From Gonapodya prolifera JEL478 (taxonomy: Eukaryota > Monoblepharomycota > Monoblepharidomycetes > Monoblepharidales > Gonapodyaceae): a DNA stretch of 64,000 nt. Numbering within the stretch: the first letter of the stretch is position 1; each line of letters begins with the position of its first letter. Below the pieces are notes generated by a model. It saw only the letters and a list, made by a program, of their open reading frames with translations. It had not been told where the DNA came from and did no database searches. The DNA is taken from the NCBI GenBank assembly GCA_001574975.1, contig KQ965771.1, positions 62,001-126,000 on the forward strand. Direction: 5' to 3'. This document shows positions 56,595-64,000 of this stretch, in pieces. Both the position numbers and the translations under genes were made by a program.

Positions 56595-59500
56595 TCACGA
56601 GCCTCGCGACGTTCGAAGGCCAATCTCCGAACTGGCAAGACTTGGAGTGCTCGAAATTCGGGCCCGTTGGAAGACGAGGAGCACACTGCTCGCGGATCTC
56701 GTGATTTTCTGCATTTCGGGAGAAACACTTGAGCGCCGGACGGCTCCAAAGATGGCGTCCATATCTTCGAGATGTTGCTGAGACGTGTTTGGGACGTAAT
56801 AGTACACCCAAACAAATTGTACCTTTGAAAAATTTGAAGCCGGGTGAGTACTAATTCAGATATTGCCTTCACCAGTACTCGAAAGACTCACCAGGATCGC
56901 AACGCCGAAGATCAGGAATTGATTGGGTCCGAGGCGGAACGCAAATGGCTGAATACCAACTCAAGAATAAATATCCCGACGCTCCAACTAAACATACGAA
57001 AATACATACCCAAACCTTGGCGATCACAAAGTTCCACAGCCAGTGTGAGAGGGCTGCAACAGTGGCACCTTTGCCTCGGTAGCGCAAGGGGAAGATCTCT
57101 GTTGTGAGGACCCAGCACACCACGCCTTGACTCATGGCGAAGCACGCGACGTAAACTACCGCGAGCGAGGTCAATTGATTGAAATCACACCAAGCGAAGG
57201 GGAAAGAAGTACTCACGATACATGCTAAGCATGGCAAGTAGTCCAAACGCCTTGGCCCGTACTTCGTCATCCCCCGCGTCAAAAGGGTTTCCACCTGAAA
57301 CCGTCGCGTTGCTCGCTGACGCGCTTGTAAGCGACATTGCCGCACTCGTGATTTTACCGGCTGTCGTTCTGGAGAAGAGACTGGACGAGGGATGTGCGAG
57401 GTCAGGTGGAGTGTCTGAGGTAGCCAATCGGACAACACTGACTTCCCCCACAGAACGAGGCTGAACATTCCGATAGCGCAGCCGATGGCTCCCCAAAGGA
57501 GCATTTTTCTCCTCCCCCATCGTGGATTATCGATCATGCTGGAAAATGGAGAAAGTAAGGAAGGGACGCAACCTCGTAAGCAAAAGCTGAACGTACTAAA
57601 TAGAGATGACGGTTCCCGCGACGTTGATCACCGATTGAATCGTCGTTCCCACTTGGGTCGCGAGGTTCTTGGACAGCCCCATTTCCAAGAAGAAGGAGGA
57701 GGAGTAGTACATCACCGCTGCAAATCGGAGCACCAGGTTCCTGCTCACAAAAGTTCTCCGGACAGCACACAACCTCCATCTACTCACCATTAATCCCACT
57801 AAACTGCTGAAACAGAAACACAAGGAAGGCAATCGCCGTCCGTCTCCTCAGTCCAGGATCACGCAGCATGTCGAGCCAGTCGCTGGTGGGCTTCTCAAGG
57901 AGCGACTGCACGCCGTGGTTATGCCCGCCGATACCGCGCACTTCGGCGTTAATGCTTTCAAGGAGGCGGTCGTAGACTGCGTATGCATGTGTCGGTGGGG
58001 TCGGTGCGACGAGGTATATCGTCCACCTTGAGTTGTCGGGTTAATGCCTCGAGTTCAACGTCAGACACAACGCACCTTCTTGCATTTCCGGACTCTCAGG
58101 GGACATATTCAATACTCTGCCGAGCACCGTGAGGGCCTTGGTGTAGTACCCGCGCATGATGAGGTATCGAGGAGATTCGGGGAGGACGTGGAACACGAGG
58201 AGGAGGAGGAGAACGACAGCGGGCACCACCTGGCAGAACAAAAGGGAGGGAAGAGAGAGTGGATTGGTTGGGTTTCAGAACAATGCTCATGACAATCCCA
58301 TTCAGTAGGATGAAGGGTCGAGGAGTCTCACTTGAACACCCAACGCAGTCCTCCAAATCGCGTCGTCTGTCACAAGAGTTCCACCGTCGACTCCGTACGC
58401 GGCGATGAGGATGGCATTGACGACTTCATTCAGAGTGGCGGCGACGGGTATGGTTGTGAGCTTCTTCCGCAAATAATTGGAAGTCGGCAGAAGAGGAAGA
58501 ACTCACCGTTGCTCAAGAGAATTCCAATGGTGATCATGAGTTGGTCGAGTGCCATCATCCGGCCACGGATTTTGGACTGTGGGAAGGTGAGGGGTTAGGC
58601 CGGGGTGAGCGTGTTCCTTATCACCGTGCGACCTTCGGACACATACAGGAGCACTATCAGATCCGTGCACACGAAAAGATAGTAATTTTGCAAATGTTAG
58701 GTGGTAGAAAGGTGGCAACACGGGGAAAGTCGTACCATTCCTGCGACGGGAACGTGACGAGGTAAGGTCATCAAAACAGTCGCAACGAGCGGCGGTGTAG
58801 GTACTCACAGCAATATAAACAGGAACTATTCCACGAAAGTACCATCGTGGAGGTTTCAGACGATGTCCTTGCTCGAACATAACTGATTGAACGTCAGCTC
58901 ACCAACTCCAGATATAAGCCCAACGCCGAAGCCAGCCACAAAGCGACCGAGGTAGAGCATCCACAGGTGCTGACTCGCAACTTGAATGCACGATCCCGCG
59001 ATGTGTCCTATTTGTGTGCGATGTCGTTTCTGGCCCGAAGAACAGTTCGCGGCAATGCGACCCACCAAGTGTCCCAAACAACAAGCTGCTCCGTCGCCCT
59101 GCATAGTCACAGAATACCCATACGAAGAGAGATCCCAATATGGCACCGGCGAGGAGGAGAGACACGATGTTGCCCTCCAAGTCCGCCGCGTTCTCTGTGG
59201 GTATGAGAACGCCCTGGTACGTCCGGCCGGTGGTGTCCGTGGGAGGAAGGAGGGAGAGGCCAAAGTATATGCGGAAGGAGTCCATGAGCAGGACTTGGTT
59301 GATGATGCCGATTTCTGAGACATGGGGTGGGTGGGAGACGTTGAGAACCTCTCTGGGAGGTGGCAGGGATCGCAGAACCCACCATATCCAAACAGAAGTC
59401 CACCTTTTCGTGAGGTGAATAGGATATAAGCTTTGGATACCTTAAAGGTACCGGTCGCACGACTCACCGACTGCGCTTGCGAACGAGACGAAAATTGGAT

Positions 59501-59711
59501 ATGAATTGGTCCTCACGAACGTTCTGAACCCTATTCGTTCCTCGCTCGGCGACCGTCCATCCGTGGAGGTATGCCGCGATTGGNNNNCAGCGAGAGATGT
59601 TTCGATAATGGTGGAGACGAGTTTCGGGTGGTGAAAGTCAATGCGAGTAGGTTCTGGTGCCATAAGGGACGCGGAGGGATCGGTGAGCGACTTCTCGCTC
59701 AAGGCCTTCAT
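56595..59711 (-). CDS. MFS sugar porter
   Basis: A gene with many short introns starting at 59711 (MKALSEKSLTDPSASLMAPE). After an N tract (59584-59587) come NSYPIFVSFASAVG and GLLFGYG with EIGIINQVLLMDSFRIYFGL, FCDYAGRRSSLLFGTLG (motif A), WMLYLGRFVAGFGVGLISG, VPVYIA, LPESPRYLIMRGYYTKALTV (the sugar-porter PESPRYL motif), FLVFLFQQFSGING (QQ.sG.N), AVMYYSSSFFLEMGLSKNLA, VYVACFAMSQGVVCWVLTTE with FPLRYRGKGATVAALSHWLW, and a last exon YYVPNTSQQHLEDMDAIFG. All hallmark motifs of the family are present. The usual GLLFGYD reads GLLFGYG across a splice junction, so the Asp may be lost or the junction misplaced. Probably a hexose or polyol proton symporter; the substrate cannot be read off. Confidence 0.85.
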
Positions 59712-60143
59712 GGCGACGAGAGGAGGGTGAGGACGAGGTAGGCGAGAGATGTGTTGGATTGTATCAATGGGAGGCAGGTGTGCCAGCGATGGAAAGGGCT
59801 TGACCGGTCGACCACACGTCAGAGTTACCGTCCTAAATTGCAGCACGCCACATCAAAGAAAAAAGAGACCAAATAGGGAGGTCTCAAGTATACTGTTTTA
59901 ATTTTTCACACAGCTCTAGTGTTTGTGTTTCTACCGATAACTGCATTTGCAAAGCCGGGTTACCTGTATGGGTATGTAAGCAATTCAGTTGAGGCAGACG
60001 GTAAAAATACGGCTAATTGTCCCCGCCAACCGAAACACTCGGAACTCTTCGAATTCTCGAGAGAATCAGAGCGCAACTCAGCGGAATCTGCACACCGTTG
60101 CATCTCCCTCTGTCGCTTTCCATTACCTCTCTCGACTCCGGAA
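59712..60143. other. Divergent promoter interval between sugar porter and acyl-CoA ligase
   Basis: About 430 bases separate two divergent start codons. 59860-59920 is AT-rich. No motif could be named with confidence. Confidence 0.4.
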
Positions 60144-63100
60144 ATGGCACTCCCTCCACCTCCCAATCCTCCGATGTCGCGGGAACAAGCGACTGCTTTT
60201 GTGACTGCCCCTGGCCAAGGTGATTGGCGAAATATGACGGATACATATTCAATGGTGCTGATTGTTTCACCGCAACGATTTTCTTTCGTTGTTTCTCTTC
60301 CTTCATCTCCGACCTCCGAATCGCCGACTCCGTCTACAATGGCTTCCGACAGCCGGAGAAATGGAAACAAAGGTACGATGCCACTGCAGCGGAGGTATTG
60401 CAGCTGCATCTCTCATTGTTCTCAACCCATCGCCAGGTTATTCGGGGAAACGCAATGAGGGTGTGGAAATATGGTCCGAAAACGATGAGGGACGCCTTCA
60501 TCCACGCCACAACCGAGTACGCTCCGCGGGATTACCTCGTTTACTACAACTTATCTATTGGGGAGGAGTTCCGGATCACTTGTGAGTGGTCCGACTTTGC
60601 GGTCGGCGGGACTATCCGAATGACGATATCGACTCAAAAAGACGCTCAGGCGGGGAAAATTGTTGCTGCCCTCGCCAATGCCATGAAGACAGACTTCGGT
60701 GTGGGAAAAGGATCACACGTCGCCATCGCCATGAGGAACTACCCGGTACTTGTCCTCCTTCCTAAAATTGGCACCAACGACAAGATAACCCAGAAAACCC
60801 TCACTAACAGGAGTACCTGCTCGTTTACTGGGCCGTGATGGTCCTCGGCGGTGTCGCCATCAACATCAATGCCTTCCTCAAACCAGAAGAAATGGAGTAC
60901 TGCGTCCTTGACGGTGACTCTACCCTCCTCTTCGTCGACGGCGAGGTAAAGTTCTCTCCATTTACTATCACGTACCCCTTTCAAGTCGCCAACGTCCCTG
61001 CTTCCCACTCAACCTTTCACAGCGTGCCCGCGCCTTCGGCCCCATCGTCTCCCGCCTAAAAAAGGGTGGAGTCAAGCACATCATCGAGTGCCGTCCCGAG
61101 GGTGCCTACCAGTCCTTCTCGGCCAAGTACGAGGAGATTCTCAAGAAGTACCTCGCGCTTAACAAGCCCCTGCCGCAAGTTGCTGTCGACCCGGAAGACG
61201 ATGCGGTAGTTTTTTACGTAGGTTCAAGCTTTTTCGTTCGAAGTAAGGAATGGTCAGACTTAACGTTGTCCCCAATTTAGACCTCTGGAACGACTGGAAA
61301 GGTATATTCTACGTTGACCGTTATTCATCGGTTTCCGTAGTCTCGAATCCAACACTGTCTCTAGCCCAAGGGAGCCCTCTCCACCAACCGTGCCGCCATC
61401 GGCGGCATCGTTCCCGGCAGAGTCAACACCCAAATCTCCCTTCTCCGGATGGGGTACACTCCTGCCTTCTTCCCGTCCGGCACCAAGGCAGACCCGCAAC
61501 AGACCGCCCTTGTTCCCACACCACTATTCCACGTCACGGCGAACACGGCGACAGGGGTTCCGTTTACTTACGGGGGGATGAAGGTCATCCTCATTCACAA
61601 GTGGGATGCGACGCACGCGTTGAAGATTATCGAAAAGGAGAAGGTCAACATTATGGCGGCTGGTGAGTCATCGGCCCATTGAAGTCTGAACCAATCCCAA
61701 TATTGTCTTTTTGTACGTCTCTCTCTCTCCCAGTCCCCAGCATGCACATCAACATTCTGGAACACCCCGACGTTGACAAGTACGATCTATCCTCTCTTAT
61801 GGGCTTGATGTCCGGAGGCGCTCCTGCCCCTGCAACTTTCCCGGGAGCTGTGAGCACCACCCATGTCGTTATGTGCCCATTCGCTCGGGGCTCTCAACTT
61901 AATTTGTTGCCTTACAGATGGCAAAGAAGTTCCCTATGAAGGTCCCTACAAATGGATGGGGAATGTCGGAGACACTTATTGGAGGTGGGCTCAGAATCCA
62001 GTCGCTTTCTATCAATTGACTCGTCCCTCGCCCATTTCTTGAAACTGTCTTTTGACATTTAGTCATCGGTATCGCCTCCGAAGACTACCGCCTGAAACCC
62101 ACCTCCATCGGATTCCCCAGTCCTGTTATCGACGTGTCCTTCCGGGATCCCGAAGACCCCACCAAGGTGGTGCCTACGGGGCAGGTCGGAGAGCTGTGCA
62201 TCAGGGGTCCTCAAGTATTGAAGGAGTACTGTAAGTGAGACGGTGGGTTCAACCAGAATTATCCTCGCCTTTCACGGGTTTTATTTCCCAGACAAGAAGG
62301 CCGAAGCGACGGCCAAAACCAGTGAGTAGGGTTTATGTTCGTTTTCTCGATCACGACCGTAATCGCAGAATTGTTCTTCAGTTACCCGTGACGGTTGGTT
62401 GCGCACTGGTGATTTGGGACGCATTGACGAGGAAGGGTTTTGCTAGTGAGATCGAAATGTGGCTTTTCCGTTTTTCGCACCTCGCTGACCCACCTCCTTG
62501 ACCAATACGTGTGCATTCGTTCACTTGAATAAAGCCTTGTGGACCGAGCCAAGGACATGTAAGTTGTCTGAAGTATCACGTTGCCCCTTTTCACTACTCT
62601 TAATATCTTCTTTGGAACCTGCAAGGCTCATTCGTGGCGGCGAAAACATTTACTGGTGTGTATCGATTACCAAGAAACATTACACGAGCACAAGAGACTT
62701 CAATTTTTAACCGCTAACGCGCCTTGTCGCTGAAGTGTCGAGGTTGAGAACTGCCTGTACTCCCACGATGCTGTGATGTAAGTTGATCAGTTCTGGTCAG
62801 ACTTCAGATTCAACAAACCAAAATTGACGATACCCGTCCTCATTAGGGAGTGCGCGGTCATTGGACTTCCGCACCGTGTCCTCGGCGAGGAAGGTAAGCA
62901 AATGAGAGGATGTTTGGCGCACAAGGTCTTAATACGAACTTTGATTCATTGCCCGAATTCCGATCACAATTCTCATTTCAAGTTGTAAGTCTCTCCTGCC
63001 GTACCAATCAATAATCTTCGTTGCCCTTTTACACTTGCCAATTTTCCAGGGCGCGGTTGTCCAACTGAAACCTAGCCATGTCGGAAAGGTCACTGAGAAG

Positions 63101-63413
63101 CAACTTATTGACCACTGCGCGGTAAGAGCCGAAATGAAATGCGCTCTGTTTTTTTTGTGTACTCATCATACGGCTTTGCAGGCCAAGATTGCGAAATTCA
63201 AGGTCCCCATCTTTATTCAGTTGCGAACGGAGGAATTGCCCCGCAATCCCACGGGAAAGGTGAGGGAATGACCTAATCCTTGTGTGCCTCGTTTTTGACA
63301 AACTTCGGGACGCATCTCCCTGACTGCAGATTCTCAAAACGACTCTTCGAAAAGATCTTATCGAGGCGGCGATCAAGAAGGGTGTCACGAAACCGGTAGA
63401 TGCAAAACTGTAG
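60144..63413 (+). CDS. AMP-forming acyl-CoA ligase (FadD-like) with peroxisomal AKL terminus
   Basis: A gene with more than a dozen short introns, starting at 60144 (MALPPPPNPPMSREQATAFV, TAPGQ). Exons read NAMRVWKYGPKTMRDAFIHA, ALANAMKTDFGVGKGSHVAI with AMRNYP, YLLVYWAVMVLGGVAINI, DDAVVFY then TSGTTGK (the P-loop-like A3 motif, split from its neighbours by introns at about 61280-61301), NTQISLLRMGYTPAFF, PLFHVTANTATGVPF, GLMSGGAPAPATFPGA, NGWGMSETLIGG (A5), SIGFPSPVIDVSFRDPEDPT, RDGWLRTGDLGRIDEEGF (A7), RGGENIY, LPHRVLGEEVG and PRNPTGKILKTTLRKDL (A10 lysine). The protein ends KPVDAKL, a good PTS1. The N-terminus and AIAMRNYP block resemble bacterial-type FadD ligases. It activates a fatty or similar carboxylic acid, probably in peroxisomes. 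Confidence 0.87.
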
Positions 63414-63591
63414 ACTTTACTTGCGGTACTAGAGCACCAGTGTATTCTATACTATGTAATACTCTGACACAAGTGTGAAATATGGCGTGCATATGCCGAT
63501 TGCTCAAAAGCTCCATTTGCTCGCAAATGGCGTCCATTTTAAATCGACGTGAAGGAGCGTGGAGTGTCCAACGCAACTGCTGACTGGCCAT
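63414..63591. other. Short 3' spacer between convergent genes
   Basis: The acyl-CoA ligase and methionine synthase genes converge here, leaving 178 bases for both 3' ends. The stretch is AT-rich at 63440-63500; no canonical AATAAA was found. Confidence 0.5.
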
Positions 63592-64000
63592 CTAATCAGT
63601 GTCGTAACTCAGCGTGTACGCAAGCCATTTCTCGACCTCCGCCTTGGGAAGGTTCTTCCGAGCTGCATAGTCAACCACCTTTCAAAAGCATTTCATGAGT
63701 TTCAAAAAGGAAACAAGGATATGTGCCAACGCACCTGATCTTCGGTGATCTTGCCCACAGCGAAGTACCTGCTCTGCGGGTGGGAAAAGACAAGAGCGCT
63801 CACACTCGCAGCTGGAAGCATGGCCAAGCTTTCGGTCAGCTCAATACCCGATTCCTCTTTGGCCTTTGTGAGGCGCCACATGGTCTCCTTTTCCGTATGG
63901 TCAGGTTGCGAAGGGTAACCTGGGGCTGGTCGGATACCCTGATACTTCACAGCGAGAAGATCCTCGGGCTTGAGATCTTCATCGGCAGCATAACCCCAAT
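63592..64000 (-). CDS. metH: Cobalamin-dependent methionine synthase (MetH), C-terminal activation domain, 5' part off the right edge
   Basis: Two exons are visible: 63592-63678 and 63735 to beyond 64000, joined in phase across a 56-base intron (GTGCGT...AAG). The text reads [17 protein letters not shown], then [17 protein letters not shown] (the AdoMet-binding signature of the activation domain), [39 protein letters not shown] and [20 protein letters not shown], ending TLSYDTD. This domain belongs only to the B12-dependent enzyme, which re-methylates homocysteine using methyl-tetrahydrofolate and needs AdoMet-driven reductive reactivation. The B12-independent MetE has nothing similar. Roughly 110 C-terminal residues are seen out of about 1,200 expected. 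The gene converges on the acyl-CoA ligase. Identification is very secure. Confidence 0.95.

Noticed and set aside
56275-56811. Minus-strand open frame of 178 codons
   Set aside because: It overlaps in another frame the last exon of the sugar porter (YYVPNTSQQHLEDMDAIFG), which is the real signal.
19311-63413. Secondary-metabolite gene cluster (transporters, sulfotransferase, ligase)
   Set aside because: No polyketide, peptide or terpene synthase and no tailoring oxidases are present, and housekeeping genes are interspersed.
1-64000. CRISPR arrays, rRNA or tRNA genes
   Set aside because: No regularly spaced repeats with unique spacers and no recognisable rRNA or tRNA sequence were seen; tRNA absence was judged by eye only.

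Overview
This is eukaryotic nuclear DNA, almost certainly from a fungus. Most genes are split by short GT..AG introns (often 45-110 bases, a few around 280-370), both strands are coding, and the families present are eukaryotic: F-box/LRR, BTB, START, Mrt4, FSAF1/Faf1-like, MFSD1 and a mitochondrial bL17. The truncated gene at the right edge is cobalamin-dependent methionine synthase (MetH). That enzyme is generally missing from Ascomycota and Basidiomycota but kept in several early-diverging fungi, so a zoosporic (chytrid-like) or other early-diverging fungus is my best guess. I cannot name the species. Small N tracts (12815, 53191, 59584-59587) and a few single-base frame breaks suggest a draft assembly, so some 'pseudogenes' may be sequencing artefacts.

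Layout. 0-5.4 kb: an UNC93-like transporter running off the left edge, a ribosome-assembly factor, then an intergenic stretch of eroded direct repeats. 5.4-16 kb: a thioesterase-like gene, a decayed gene, a BTB (KCTD-type) gene, an F-box/LRR gene, and three copies (one open, two decayed) of a fast-evolving family. 16-28 kb: a membrane-anchored START protein, an internally deleted MFS pseudogene, a DUF6687-like gene of bacterial appearance, the intact MFS paralogue of that pseudogene, mitochondrial bL17, a broken F-box gene and a disordered ORF. 29-47 kb: three more MFS transporters, an inverted sulfotransferase pair, a divergent GFA/CENP-V pair, a coiled-coil protein and Mrt4. 48-64 kb: a coiled-coil remnant, a tandem ankyrin pair, a Cys/His zinc-finger gene, a possible mobile-element remnant, a sugar transporter, an acyl-CoA ligase ending in a peroxisomal AKL signal, and MetH.

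Two features stand out. First, seven MFS loci from six subfamilies lie in 64 kb: UNC93, MCT (gene plus pseudogene), DHA1, OFA, MFSD1 and sugar porter. Second, local duplication followed by decay is frequent: the MCT pair, the sulfotransferase pair, the GFA pair, the ankyrin pair and the three-copy family. I see no convincing single pathway joining the neighbours. The window looks like a gene-turnover region interleaved with conserved housekeeping genes. Exon limits were read by eye from splice consensus and family similarity; no search was run.
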